IMG/VR virus record: IMGVR_UViG_3300021364_003460
Location: 62,001 to 126,000 of that record
DNA from: a virus
Direction: 5' to 3' (one strand)
Length of the DNA stretch: 64,000 nucleotides
The notes under the pieces are model-generated. The model searched no databases. It worked only from the letters and a program-made list of their open reading frames with translations, and had not been told where the DNA came from. The translations under genes and the position numbers were made by a program. Shown here one piece after another: positions 23,847 to 33,404 of this stretch; the first letter of the stretch is position 1; each line of letters opens with the position of its first letter.

Positions 23847-23982
23847 GTTTAAAGAACTTCCAGTACCAACTTACTTTACTTATGAAAACATTCATTACCA
23901 AAAGATGACTAAAACTAAAGTAAGAGAGTTTGGTACTACTACAAAAAGGGTAATTAGAAGTGATCCTAAAGTTACTTATTGA
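23833..23982 (+). CDS. Hypothetical basic protein, 49 aa
   Basis: ATG within the end of the previous gene, TGA at 23980-23982. Basic and strand-like (MTKTKVREFGTTTKRVIRS). Translated by overlap; family unknown. Confidence 0.45.
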   Translation: MQLIKFKELPVPTYFTYENIHYQKMTKTKVREFGTTTKRVIRSDPKVTY

Positions 23983-24016
23983 AGACAAGACATTAATGAA
24001 ATGTTAATAGGAATTA

Positions 24017-24844
24017 ATGAAAGTAACTGATGCTCCTCTTTCTCTAGTCTCCTATCATATACAGCAAAAGGAAAAGATAATTCCCAACCTGTACAGACCT
24101 GAGACAGAGAAGGAGTTATTAAGTGTACTAAGGTTGGGGACTCCTTATGAACCAACCTTTAGTTTGATAGAGTACAAAGATAAACCACCTGCCAACTTAC
24201 AGGTAAGTGCATTTAATACAGTTTATCTTTGTACTAAAGAAGTAGATAGCTGGAGAGAACTTAATAAGAGTTGGATAGAAATACTAAAGTTATATCCAGA
24301 ACTTTATAAAGAAAACTTAAATAGATTTAAGAAACTATTTGACTTTGAAGCGCAAGATTACTTATGGGAAACCTACAAGAACTATCCCAAGAAGTTAACT
24401 TCAGAAGTAATTAAAATAGTATTAACACACCCTAAAAGAAAGCAGACTATAGAAGACTTAGGTGTAAAGAACCAAAAAGAAGTAAATGTCTTTTTAGATA
24501 TCTGTCTAAACTTAGGAAATGTAGAATACTCTAAAACTATATTTGAGTTATCAGAAAGTTCTCTCAAATTGCTATTTATTGGTAGTGATAAAAAACCTCC
24601 TTATATTTATTACTTTCTAGTAGGTAGTAAAAGGAAAACAGGTAATAACCCAGAGTTATGGCAAGCTGTACAGATATTACAGGAAGCAGTTAATAGTAAA
24701 TACATTCCTATAAATATAGGTGCAGTATTGTTTAACCAATGGGTTAGTAGTGTAACAAAGATACAACTTAATTATAAGAAGTATCAATATCAGTTTGATT
24801 GTAATAATTTAATTGAATTAGAAAGTTTACTTAAAGGATTTTAA
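24017..24844 (+). CDS. Hypothetical protein, 275 aa (possible clamp loader delta-like subunit)
   Basis: Helical protein with a repeated-helix character in its C-terminal two thirds (NPELWQAVQILQEAVNS, VLFNQWVSSVTKIQLNY). Position between the DnaX-like gene and ssDNA-binding protein, and rough size, would suit a HolA/delta-like subunit, which lacks a P-loop. No diagnostic motif is visible, so this is only a positional guess. Confidence 0.55.
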   Translation: MKVTDAPLSLVSYHIQQKEKIIPNLYRPETEKELLSVLRLGTPYEPTFSLIEYKDKPPANLQVSAFNTVYLCTKEVDSWRELNKSWIEILKLYPELYKENLNRFKKLFDFEAQDYLWETYKNYPKKLTSEVIKIVLTHPKRKQTIEDLGVKNQKEVNVFLDICLNLGNVEYSKTIFELSESSLKLLFIGSDKKPPYIYYFLVGSKRKTGNNPELWQAVQILQEAVNSKYIPINIGAVLFNQWVSSVTKIQLNYKKYQYQFDCNNLIELESLLKGF

Positions 24845-24858
24845 AAAGGAAATTAATT

Positions 24859-26025
24859 ATGTCAGATTTAGCATTAGTCAACAATGACGCTATTTTAGAT
24901 GAATTAGCTTTGTTATATGGAGTAGAAACAGAAGAACCAGAAAGACATCAAGGTAATAGAATTGTTTATACAAATAAAACTAAAGTAGATGGAATTAGAG
25001 TAGTTAAAGGTAAATCTTGGCAAGAAGGAGACACTTTTAAATGGAATGTTCCCAACTCAGAAGAAATAGAAGACTTTGAAGATGAATTACCTGCTGTACA
25101 TGAAATTGAAGGGTTTATTGTACATAGTGAAATTCAACCTAAACTAGATATAGAAAATGAAGATAACTCAGAAAGAGCTACTAAAACTATTTGTTCTGTA
25201 GTTGGCTATAAAAAAGGAGATAACTATGTTAAAGAATTACCTTCTACTATTAATTTAGGTTACAGAAATGGTTCTGTTTATGGAAGTATGTATGGTGGCT
25301 GGATTAAAACAAGTGAAAAGAGTCATCCAGATCATCTTAAACCTAATGCTGACTTAGAACAATATGGATTCTTAGGAAGTAGAGGTAAATCCTGTTTAGA
25401 TTGCATTAAATGTGGTGAATCTACCTACACTAATAATAAGGGTAAAACTTTTGAGTGTACTCCAGATGCAAGAATCTTTGTCTACGTAACTCACTTTATT
25501 AGAAATAAAAAAAATGAGCAAGTGAGAGTTTCAGTTAAAGACCTCTTAGGTGAAGATGGGGTTATTTTGATGTTTAGCCTATCTCATAAATTAGGTATGG
25601 TGGGTAATTACAACAAAGATAATCCTGAGTTAAACAGAGACTCCTACTTAAGATTCTTATCTAATTTACATAGAGCATTCTGGAGCAAAAAAGCTACTTA
25701 TGCTGAGATTGATCCTAGAGTAAATCACCAAATTAGAATTTCTATCAAACCTCCACTACCTAAAACAAAGAACACTAAAAACTATTTACATTTTACTGAA
25801 ATATTTCCTTGTGACAAAGGAGCTTTAGTGCAGGCAGCTAAGTATTGGAGAACATTATTACCCCCTAAAGAAACAGAAATCTTAGATCCCTCTAACTGGG
25901 TTATTAATGGAGTAGGAGGTACTACAGTCTACTCTTCTGCTAAAGTAGATGACTCTGTAGATTATGAAGTCTATCCTGCTTTACCTGAATCAGAAGATGA
26001 GCCCGATTCAGGTATCCCATTCTAA
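24859..26025 (+). CDS. ssb: Single-stranded DNA-binding protein with acidic IPF tail and zinc motif
   Basis: 388 residues. The last 12 residues (ESEDEPDSGIPF) are the acidic, amphipathic tip used by bacterial SSB proteins to recruit partner enzymes, and the identical IPF end is decisive. The core has a Cys cluster C179, C182, C185, C200 (CLDCIKC...C), a likely zinc site, and is strand-rich and aromatic. That recalls T4 gp32, a zinc-containing SSB, more than the small bacterial OB-fold protein. It is flanked by replication genes and followed by a strong hairpin. Confidence 0.8.
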   Translation: MSDLALVNNDAILDELALLYGVETEEPERHQGNRIVYTNKTKVDGIRVVKGKSWQEGDTFKWNVPNSEEIEDFEDELPAVHEIEGFIVHSEIQPKLDIENEDNSERATKTICSVVGYKKGDNYVKELPSTINLGYRNGSVYGSMYGGWIKTSEKSHPDHLKPNADLEQYGFLGSRGKSCLDCIKCGESTYTNNKGKTFECTPDARIFVYVTHFIRNKKNEQVRVSVKDLLGEDGVILMFSLSHKLGMVGNYNKDNPELNRDSYLRFLSNLHRAFWSKKATYAEIDPRVNHQIRISIKPPLPKTKNTKNYLHFTEIFPCDKGALVQAAKYWRTLLPPKETEILDPSNWVINGVGGTTVYSSAKVDDSVDYEVYPALPESEDEPDSGIPF

Positions 26026-26047
26026 ATTAGTCTAGTTTACTAATAGT

Positions 26048-26074
26048 ACACTTAGGTGAACTTCACCTAAGTGT
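26048..26074 (+). terminator. Strong hairpin after the ssDNA-binding protein gene
   Basis: ACACTTAGGTGAA and TTCACCTAAGTGT are exact reverse complements one base apart, followed by CTTTAACATTT. Probable intrinsic terminator. It could also act as an inverted-repeat operator. Confidence 0.6.
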
Positions 26075-26098
26075 CTTTAACATTTACAACTGAATAAG

Positions 26099-27565
26099 AT
26101 GACTAAAGTAAATATAAGATTTAATGCAGCTATCTGTAAGATAGAAGGTTTAAATAGGGATATTGTAGAAGCTATTAAATATAGATTTAGAGTTGAACTA
26201 ACTGAAGAAAGATATCAAGATTACAAAACTAAAACTAGACTACCTTTAACTAAAGAAAGTGCTAACTATTATTTAGTAGAAGAGTTTGATAAGTATATTC
26301 AGATTCCTACAGGTTTACTTTTAAAGTTAGTTAACTATCTGAAAACTATTAAAGTTGAATATAATTTACATAAACAAATTCAACCTGCTGGTTTAGATAG
26401 AAAACCTTATATATCTCTTAGAGAGGAGCAACAGTTAGCTGTAGATAAGTTTATTGCTAACAAGAGAGGTATTATTAAGGCTCCTACCTCATGGGGAAAA
26501 TCGAGAACAATAGCTGAATTATGTAGACAATTTAGTAATCAAACTAAAATACTTATTTTAGTACCTACAGTTCTTTTGCTTTATCAGATGCAGCAGGATA
26601 TAGTTGACTATATTGGTATGAGTAAAGAAGATATAGGTCTAATTGGAGATGGTAATTACATTACTAGAAATCTTATTACTGTAGCTATACCTGATACTTT
26701 AGCTAGTAAAATACAAAACTTAGACTCTGAAGTAATTAGTTATTTACATTCAGTAAATGTAGTAATAAATGATGAACAGCATACTCATTTAACTCCTACT
26801 ACTTTTGCTATCAGTGATTTTTTAGTAAATACAGAATACAGATTTGGATTATCAGCTACTCCTACTTTAGATAATTTTAGTGAAGCATTAATAGGAACTA
26901 AACTTCATGAGTTCTCTGTAAAAGAAAGTATGAAAAGTAATACTATTGAGACTCCTGAAATTATATTTCATAAGATTACAAAGAAGGTAGATATCACTCC
27001 TAAATTAGCTAACTTTAAGTTTGAACAATTTACCCCTAAAGAAATGAAAATATATAACAATCTTTATGATAAAATAATTTGTTCTAACTCATATAGAAAT
27101 CAGTTAGCAGCTTCAATAGTAGAACAAGAATTAGAAGAAGATAGGATCATATTAGTTTTAGTTAAGAAAGTAGCTACTTCTGGAGGAACAGTTAACCATG
27201 CTGAGATTATGCAAACTTATTTAGCTGCATTAGGAATTAACTTTGAGATTGTGCATGGTAAATCTAAAAACAAACAGGAGCTACTAGATAAGTTAGCTAA
27301 TGAAGAGATTAAAGGTTTAATAGCCTCTGTAGGTATTCTGTCTGAAGGAGTATCTATTAACTCTATATCTAGTTTAGTAAATCTTAGTGCTGGCTCTAAT
27401 GAAAAAGACTTTATACAAAGAGCTGGTAGAACATTAAGAAAAGGAAGACTGCAACCTAGAATACATGACTTTGTAGACTGTCAATATCCTTTTAATAATC
27501 AATCTAAAACTAGATTAGAGATTGCTAAGAAAGAGTATGGTTCAGAAAATGTAATAGTAATTTAA
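26099..27565 (+). CDS. UvsW-like superfamily 2 helicase
   Basis: 488 residues with SF2 motifs: Q-like region (LREEQQLAVDKF), Walker A APTSWGKSR (128-136), motif Ia LILVPTVLLLYQM, motif II DEQH (225-228), motif III LSATPT (251-256), and late motifs GLIASVGILSEGVS and QRAGRTLRKG (motif VI). An N-terminal non-helicase region of about 100 residues precedes it. This matches T4 UvsW and related phage ATPases that unwind branched DNA and R-loops during recombination-dependent replication. It lies between SSB and a second helicase. Confidence 0.88.
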   Translation: MTKVNIRFNAAICKIEGLNRDIVEAIKYRFRVELTEERYQDYKTKTRLPLTKESANYYLVEEFDKYIQIPTGLLLKLVNYLKTIKVEYNLHKQIQPAGLDRKPYISLREEQQLAVDKFIANKRGIIKAPTSWGKSRTIAELCRQFSNQTKILILVPTVLLLYQMQQDIVDYIGMSKEDIGLIGDGNYITRNLITVAIPDTLASKIQNLDSEVISYLHSVNVVINDEQHTHLTPTTFAISDFLVNTEYRFGLSATPTLDNFSEALIGTKLHEFSVKESMKSNTIETPEIIFHKITKKVDITPKLANFKFEQFTPKEMKIYNNLYDKIICSNSYRNQLAASIVEQELEEDRIILVLVKKVATSGGTVNHAEIMQTYLAALGINFEIVHGKSKNKQELLDKLANEEIKGLIASVGILSEGVSINSISSLVNLSAGSNEKDFIQRAGRTLRKGRLQPRIHDFVDCQYPFNNQSKTRLEIAKKEYGSENVIVI

Positions 27566-27590
27566 TAACTAAATATAAGGAGATTTAAGT

Positions 27591-28871
27591 GTGACTACTG
27601 AATTAGAGTCTATTTCAGGCTGCCCTGGTTCTGGAAAAAGCTTTCTACTTAAACAAAAACCTAATACTTTACTTACTTCAACTACAGGTATCACTGCTCT
27701 TAATTTAGGAGATAGTAATAGAACTATTAACTCTACATTAGGGTTCTTTAATAGAAAAGAGTTAGCTGCAAAGTCTAGCTTAGGAGAAGTGTTTCCTAGA
27801 TTGTTAAAAATTAGTAGTTTATATAAGTATATTGCTATAGATGAAATAAGTATGCAGTCAGGAGAAGTAACTGACTTAATTGTTAAAGAGATAGCTAACC
27901 ATAATAAAATAGTATCTGAGTCAAAAAAATATTCTAAAAAACATAATTTATTAGGTTTAATTTTAGCTGGGGATGCAGGGCAACTCCCTTATGTAGCAGA
28001 CAAAGATGATATTAGAAATGGTATATCTAATAAACCTTATTTTAAAGCAGCTACTTATAAATTCTTTAAACAGACAAATTTAACTGAAATAAAGAGACAG
28101 AATGATAAACAGTTTATTGAAGCTCTTAATTATCTCAGATATGGTAAAGCTAAAGAAGTGGTAGACTGGTTTATAGATAAAGTAGAGTTTAGTAATACTA
28201 TAGATGACAATTGGGAAGGATCTACTTTTTTTGCTATTAATAAAGAAGTAGATGAGTATAATTATGAAAGGTTAGAAAAGTTAAATACTCCTGAGAAAAC
28301 TTACTATGCAGAATACTCAGGTATACCTAATAAAGATTGGGATAGAAACATACCTAATTCTATTACAGTAAAACCAGGTATGAAAGTAATGATTCTAGTT
28401 AACAACTTTGAGGAAATGTATGCTAATGGAGATTTAGGTATTCTAATAGATTGCTTTCCTCAAGGAGTATTAGTTGAGTTAGCTAGAGATAAAAGACAAG
28501 TTTTAGTAAACTACAGAACAGTCTATAATACATCTATCTCTATTAGTAAAAAGACTGGATTGCCTTATGAAAAAAGAATAGGTAGTTGTAATTATCTTCC
28601 TATTAGACAAGGAGACAGTTCAAGTTTTCATAAAGCACAAGGACTTACTTTAGATAAAGTCCAACTATCTATAACTGGCAAAGGTGGAGACTTTTTAAAA
28701 AGACTTAGTGGGGGGCTCTATACAGGCATTACTAGAGTAACTGACTATAAAGGTCTTAGAATAGTAGGTACTAAAGATGACTTTATTAGAGCTTGTTATA
28801 TTAATCCTCTATATCTAGACTACCTACTCAAATTAGACTCACTAAATCAACCTCAACTTATGGCAGCCTAA
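27591..28871 (+). CDS. SF1B DNA helicase, Dda/Pif1/RecD2-like
   Basis: Starts at GTG 27591, with AAGGAGATT as ribosome binding site. Walker A GCPGSGKS (10-17), motif II DEIS (84-87), motif III GDAGQLPYV (127-135), and late motifs SSFHKAQGLTLDKV and YTGITRV near the end. These match Dda-type 5'-3' helicases, which remove proteins from replicating DNA. 426 residues is close to T4 Dda (439). It would cooperate with the polymerase, SSB and primase encoded nearby. Confidence 0.88.
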   Translation: MTTELESISGCPGSGKSFLLKQKPNTLLTSTTGITALNLGDSNRTINSTLGFFNRKELAAKSSLGEVFPRLLKISSLYKYIAIDEISMQSGEVTDLIVKEIANHNKIVSESKKYSKKHNLLGLILAGDAGQLPYVADKDDIRNGISNKPYFKAATYKFFKQTNLTEIKRQNDKQFIEALNYLRYGKAKEVVDWFIDKVEFSNTIDDNWEGSTFFAINKEVDEYNYERLEKLNTPEKTYYAEYSGIPNKDWDRNIPNSITVKPGMKVMILVNNFEEMYANGDLGILIDCFPQGVLVELARDKRQVLVNYRTVYNTSISISKKTGLPYEKRIGSCNYLPIRQGDSSSFHKAQGLTLDKVQLSITGKGGDFLKRLSGGLYTGITRVTDYKGLRIVGTKDDFIRACYINPLYLDYLLKLDSLNQPQLMAA

Positions 28872-28900
28872 ATTACCTATAGTTTTAGAGTAATTGTTAT

Positions 28901-30178
28901 ATGTTATCCCCTCAAGAAAGAAAAGAAAGAATACTAAGTGAAATTAAGATTAGCCAAATAGTTAATGTAAAAGATTATGGGAGTTCTACTTGTCCTTGTT
29001 GTGGTAAGTCTAATAAATTTAGTATTCATAGTAATAGAGGTAAATGCTGGTCTAGCTACTGTGAGTTAAACAAATCATTAGATGTAATTAGTCTTTATCA
29101 ATGGAAGCATAACTTAGCTGATAGATGGGAAGCTACTAAAGCTATAGAACAAGAGTTTAATTTACCTGTAGGTAGTAATAAACCTAATGAGAGAAGTCAA
29201 TTATTAGAGCAATGTTTAATTATCTACCAAAAGTATTTATGGTCTAATCAGCAAGCATTAGATTACTTAAGGAATAGAGGCTTTTTAGAAGAAACTATTA
29301 GAGAACTAGGTTTAGGTTATGCACCTGATTTTAGCTGCCTTACTAAACAGGGTATTAAAACTACTGACTTACAAAGAGAAGGATTATATAAAGAAGGTAA
29401 AGAATACTACTCTAAAAGAATCATCTTTCCTATTAGAAATAAATTTGGGCATTTAGTTCACTTTCAAGGCAGATATATATTGCCTATAGCTAAAGATGAT
29501 AAAGGTGAAGATACTATTCCTAAATATAAAGATAGTAGACCTGCTAACAATAAAACTACTAAAGACTTTCTCTATTTAGAAGAACATATAGAAAAATATC
29601 TTAAGTCTAGTAATATGTTATATGTAGCTGAAGGTTGTCCTGATACTATCTCTTTATGGCAGAAAGGATTACCTGTGGTTGGTTCACTAGGTTTAGAGAA
29701 ATTAACTAGTCACATTAATAAACTAAAGAAGTTTGATTACATAGTTTTTATGTTTGACAATGATACTTACCCTTCTCACCATCCTAAATATTCTTTAGAA
29801 TATAAAAGCTGGGTTAGAGTTATACCTCAACTAATAGACTTACAAATAGCTTTACCTACTACTAACTTTTATACTTGCTTAGTTCCTCATCATACTATCC
29901 ATAAACAAAATAAGTATGCTGTTGAGACTAAGGATATTAATGAGTGGTTAACAATAGGACAGCTAACTAAAGATGAAGTAGAAAAGTACATTAATTCTAA
30001 GAAAAAAGAGTTTGTTAGTTCTCTAGTTGAACAAGAAGGTAGTAACATTAGCTATCACTTTAACTTACTTAAACTTATTCAGGTTACTGGTAAACACTAT
30101 CTTAAAGAAGAGCTATTTAGATTCCTACCTCCAATGAAGTCTCCTATAGATTATGCTTGTGAAGTGTTGGCTGCTTAA
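28901..30178 (+). CDS. dnaG: DnaG-like primase
   Basis: Synthesises RNA primers. The N-terminal zinc module has C31, C34, C49 and C54 (STCPCCGKSNKF...KCWSSYC), the CHC2-type domain that reads template DNA. After an intermediate region (LRNRGFLEETIRELGLGYAP, typical DnaG core) comes the TOPRIM domain with E244 (YVAEGCPDTI) and D286/D288 (FMFDNDTY). The C-terminal part is not the DnaB-binding domain of bacterial DnaG. 425 residues. Confidence 0.9.
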   Translation: MLSPQERKERILSEIKISQIVNVKDYGSSTCPCCGKSNKFSIHSNRGKCWSSYCELNKSLDVISLYQWKHNLADRWEATKAIEQEFNLPVGSNKPNERSQLLEQCLIIYQKYLWSNQQALDYLRNRGFLEETIRELGLGYAPDFSCLTKQGIKTTDLQREGLYKEGKEYYSKRIIFPIRNKFGHLVHFQGRYILPIAKDDKGEDTIPKYKDSRPANNKTTKDFLYLEEHIEKYLKSSNMLYVAEGCPDTISLWQKGLPVVGSLGLEKLTSHINKLKKFDYIVFMFDNDTYPSHHPKYSLEYKSWVRVIPQLIDLQIALPTTNFYTCLVPHHTIHKQNKYAVETKDINEWLTIGQLTKDEVEKYINSKKKEFVSSLVEQEGSNISYHFNLLKLIQVTGKHYLKEELFRFLPPMKSPIDYACEVLAA

Positions 30179-30180
30179 TT

Positions 30181-30807
30181 ATGTTATATGCTTTCTCTTA
30201 CATATTAGATGAGATTAATGTAATACTTCCTTTTAATATAGTTGCTATTAAGATTCCTGAAGATAACAAAAAGGAAGTATACTCTTTAGTAAAAGATTTA
30301 GACTTAAAAAACATTAATTTTAGAACCTCTAAAAGTATACTTACTAAACTTAAAAAAGCTAATATCAAATATAGTTACTTTGAGTTAGGTAAATTTGAGG
30401 TAGAAAAATATGGACTTGAATCAGCTTACTACAGACAGATTAGATATTTTAGTAATTTAGATGACCTAACAGTAAGTAATCTAAATTCTAACCTGTCTAA
30501 CTTTCCTGAAGGTATTACCTACTTTAAAGAGTTTAGTAGTGTACCTGAATTAACAATAAGCTATCTTTACTCAAAGTACATTAGAGAATACTATTTAAAA
30601 AGAATAAATCTACAATATCCAGAACTTCAAATAATTAAACATAAAGGAAAGTTAACCAAACAACATAAGCGTATATTACTTAACTTAAATAATCTACCTA
30701 ACTTTTATAATGAAAGTTTTCTAATTAACTATTTCTTAAGTAAACAGATAGTACCTAAATGGGCTAACAACTATATTAAAACCAATTATGAGCAGCTTAT
30801 TAAATAA
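30181..30807 (+). CDS. Hypothetical protein, 208 aa
   Basis: Lys/Tyr/Leu-rich; helical C-terminal half (ELTISYLYSKYIREYYLK). It starts two bases after the primase stop and overlaps the next gene by 20 bases. No family recognised. Confidence 0.65.
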   Translation: MLYAFSYILDEINVILPFNIVAIKIPEDNKKEVYSLVKDLDLKNINFRTSKSILTKLKKANIKYSYFELGKFEVEKYGLESAYYRQIRYFSNLDDLTVSNLNSNLSNFPEGITYFKEFSSVPELTISYLYSKYIREYYLKRINLQYPELQIIKHKGKLTKQHKRILLNLNNLPNFYNESFLINYFLSKQIVPKWANNYIKTNYEQLIK

Positions 30808-31183
30808 ACTATTTATAGATTCTTTCTCTTACTTTGAGAAGAAAGAGTTGACTATACCAGAAGCTCTTAAAGTTACCGATATCTTATTGCTAAGTATAAA
30901 TGTAAATACTTCTAAGTCAGATGAGTTTACTTCTTATCTAGATAACTTTATTGAGTTAAACAAACTATTGTCTAATCACTTTCCTAACCTTACAGAAAAG
31001 GAAACAGAGATGTTAGATAACAGTAGGTATGAGTTAGTAAAAACATTAAAGGAAGAAAAGAAACCAGAGGCTTTAGCTAAGATTAAAGAAAGAAGATTAG
31101 AACTTTATAATAAACATCATTCAGAGTTAGTTAGTAAAGTCAAAGAATACAAAAATGAATTAACCAATATTAAAGCAGCATAG
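30788..31183 (+). CDS. Hypothetical helical protein, 131 aa
   Basis: Long charged helices, especially at the C-terminus (KIKERRLELYNKHHSELVSK), likely coiled coil. It sits in the replication operon between an unknown gene and DUF4258. Function unknown. Confidence 0.65.
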   Translation: MSSLLNKLFIDSFSYFEKKELTIPEALKVTDILLLSINVNTSKSDEFTSYLDNFIELNKLLSNHFPNLTEKETEMLDNSRYELVKTLKEEKKPEALAKIKERRLELYNKHHSELVSKVKEYKNELTNIKAA

Positions 31184-31192
31184 AGGAGCATA

Positions 31193-31534
31193 ATGAATGA
31201 CCAGTTTAAACAATTAGTAAATACAGATGAGAGAGTAATAAAAGGTAAACTACCTGTATTACAAAAGTCCAATGACCCAGATCACTATGAAAGGAGAAAG
31301 CAACAGAGAGCTATTACTGAGGAAATGGTAGCTTTATGTCTATCTTATGGTGAAAAGAAAAGGATTAGAGGCGCATTGACTTATACTATTCTAGATAAAA
31401 ACTTGAAAGATACTAGATACCAAAAGTACCTATCTGAATTAAGGGGGTTAAGAGTTGTTTTAAATAAGTTAAATGAAGATTCCTTATTAGGTATCCATAC
31501 AGTTTACTGGGTAGACTCTGTTAGAAAGAAGTAA
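31193..31534 (+). CDS. DUF4258-like protein
   Basis: 113 residues. The core HYERRKQQRAITEEMVALCL...YGEKKRIRGALTYTILD, followed by LRGLRVVLN and IHTVYWV, matches the H-x2-R...R-x-I...G...Y...V..... pattern of DUF4258, a small domain often seen in toxin-like or phage accessory proteins. The role is not established. It has a clear GAGGA ribosome binding site (31183-31187). Confidence 0.7.
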   Translation: MNDQFKQLVNTDERVIKGKLPVLQKSNDPDHYERRKQQRAITEEMVALCLSYGEKKRIRGALTYTILDKNLKDTRYQKYLSELRGLRVVLNKLNEDSLLGIHTVYWVDSVRKK

Positions 31535-31551
31535 AATATATTACTACTATT

Positions 31552-32124
31552 ATGCCTACTATTATTTCTATTGACCCTGGAGCTAAAGGTTTTATTACTG
31601 TATTAGAATTAGTAAAACAATATCCTGTTGAGTGTATTCCTATTCCCACTATTAAAATAAAGATTAATAAAAGAAATAGAACTAAAATTGATGAGGATAT
31701 GTTATCTAAACAGTTACATATATTAGTAGACAAATACAGACCTATTGAAATAGTTATTGAAAAACAGCAAGTTATCTCAGGCAGTAAAAATAATAAAGGT
31801 GAAATAGTTAATCAAGGTATAGTTTCATCTGCTTCTACTATGGAACACTTTGGTTGGTTAAAAGGTTTTTGTGATGGTAAACAAATTAAGAGAACTGTAG
31901 TAGCTGCTAAAACCTGGCAGACTATATATCCAGAGTATGTAAAGAAAGCAGACAAAGTAACAACTAAAGATAAAAGTAAACTGTATTGCTCTATTTTATT
32001 TCCTGACTTAGACCTTAAAAAGTCTGCTAGAAGTAAAGTAGTTAGTGATGGTAAAACAGATAGCATTCTTATTGGAGTATGGAGAGCAAGACAACTTCAG
32101 TTAGATAACCAAATAGCAGCTTAG
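31552..32124 (+). CDS. ruvC: RuvC-like Holliday junction resolvase
   Basis: Resolves four-way DNA junctions. The RNase H-like acidic set is present: D8 (IISIDPGAKG), E70 (EIVIEKQQ) and a C-terminal Asp near 166-170 (SDGKTDSILIG). An insert around residues 35-50 is basic (KIKINKRNRTK). 190 residues is close to RuvC. It would process branches made by the UvsW/nuclease recombination set. Confidence 0.88.
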   Translation: MPTIISIDPGAKGFITVLELVKQYPVECIPIPTIKIKINKRNRTKIDEDMLSKQLHILVDKYRPIEIVIEKQQVISGSKNNKGEIVNQGIVSSASTMEHFGWLKGFCDGKQIKRTVVAAKTWQTIYPEYVKKADKVTTKDKSKLYCSILFPDLDLKKSARSKVVSDGKTDSILIGVWRARQLQLDNQIAA

Positions 32125-32154
32125 TGTAAACAGCTCAATAAAACTAAATAACAA

Positions 32155-33306
32155 ATGAATATTACTAAGAAAGTAGTTCAGTTAGATAATAAACCTGAGA
32201 TGTATTCAGTTTCCAAGCTTAAAAAGTTTGGTGAATGTAGTCAAGCATATAAGTATACTTACATTGATAAAATTAAAGTATTTAGTCAATCTAACTCAAC
32301 TATTATAGGTTCTTTATTACATGACTCTTTAGAAATCTATTTACACTCAGATAACTCTTTACCTTTTATAGAAGTATTTGAGGAGCAATCTAAAAAGACT
32401 TTTATTAAAAGAAAGTACATTGTAGAAAACCTGGAAGAGGCTACTCTTAATAGACTTTATACTCAGTTAGTAGATTACTCTAGAGACATTAGAACTTTAC
32501 ATTACAGAGCTAGTGCTAACTACACTGGAAAGAATGCTATTAGGACTGCTAAAGGTGATGTACCTTCTAATCCTATGATGACTAGTGGTTGGAAACAGGC
32601 TGCTAAGAATCTTAATTTAGAGAGTAGGTATGAGGCTTTAAAAGAACAGTTTACTTTTATATCCAACTTACCTGAGATTGATTTAGTAGAAGCCTTTACT
32701 GAAGCTTACACACTAGCCTGCAATTATGAAACTCCAGTAGAGATAGTAGAAACTTTACATTTAGAGTTTCCATTATCAGATTACAACTATGAAACTAAAG
32801 AGTTTACTAACCCTGTGTTAATGCCAGATGAGTATGGTGGAGATTCAGGTATCTATCTTAATGGTTACATTGACTGGGTAGGTTATGTTAACTTTCAAGG
32901 TAAAAAGAGGTTTGCTCTTATAGATTACAAAACTAGTAAAGAGAACCTTACTGAAGATAAGTTAGAGTATCATGCTCAATTGTTAGCTTATGTTTATGCA
33001 GTGGAGAAACTATTAGGAATTGAAGTAGAAGTTATTGGGGTTCACTCTCTCAGACATAAGAAGTTAGCTTTAACTTTAGTTGATAGAGAGATACTGCAAG
33101 AAGCTAACAGAAGTCTATTTAGTAAACATAAAAAGATAGCTGCCTGTCAGTTTGAAAAAGATCATTTACCTGATAGCCAATACTCCCCATGTCTAAATAG
33201 TTTTTCCAGAGAATGCCCATACTTGTCACTCTGTTATCCTAAAATCTATAACAAATTACATCCTGAATCTTTAGCTAACCAATTAGAAAGTTTACTGGCT
33301 TCTTAG
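32155..33306 (+). CDS. RecB/Cas4-family PD-(D/E)XK nuclease with Fe-S cysteines
   Basis: 383 residues. Opening motif SVSKLKKFGECSQAYKY with C28, then GSLLHDSLE (H56), catalytic D240 (GYIDW), D257 and K259 (LIDYKTSK), and Q275 (HAQLLAYVYA), the RecB exonuclease signature. C28 with C346, C354 and C360 (CLNSFSRECPYLSLC) forms a likely 4Fe-4S clasp, as in AddB and Cas4. Residues 105-155 form an insert. It is probably a 5' or bidirectional exonuclease used in recombination or DNA degradation. No cas genes or repeats are nearby, so Cas4 proper is unlikely. Confidence 0.85.
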   Translation: MNITKKVVQLDNKPEMYSVSKLKKFGECSQAYKYTYIDKIKVFSQSNSTIIGSLLHDSLEIYLHSDNSLPFIEVFEEQSKKTFIKRKYIVENLEEATLNRLYTQLVDYSRDIRTLHYRASANYTGKNAIRTAKGDVPSNPMMTSGWKQAAKNLNLESRYEALKEQFTFISNLPEIDLVEAFTEAYTLACNYETPVEIVETLHLEFPLSDYNYETKEFTNPVLMPDEYGGDSGIYLNGYIDWVGYVNFQGKKRFALIDYKTSKENLTEDKLEYHAQLLAYVYAVEKLLGIEVEVIGVHSLRHKKLALTLVDREILQEANRSLFSKHKKIAACQFEKDHLPDSQYSPCLNSFSRECPYLSLCYPKIYNKLHPESLANQLESLLAS

Positions 33307-33351
33307 AAATGCTCACTTTATACTAGTATTTTATAGACATTTAATGCCTAC

Positions 33352-33402
33352 TTAATATACACTTTAGTAATATTAATAATATTATTTTAAAGTTTATATT
33401 AA
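33352..33402 (+). promoter_or_regulatory. AT-rich leader hairpin with 20-mer shared with 35366
   Basis: TTAATATA (33352-33359) pairs with TATATTAA (33395-33402), ending just before the ATG at 33405. The 20 bases TTATTTTAAAGTTTATATTA (33382-33401) recur exactly at 35366-35385, also directly before a gene start. A phage-specific promoter or control element is inferred. Confidence 0.55.
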
Positions 33403-33404
33403 GA

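Noticed and set aside
32155-33306. Cas4 of a CRISPR system
   Set aside because: No cas1, cas2 or repeat array in the window; the protein fits a phage recombination nuclease.
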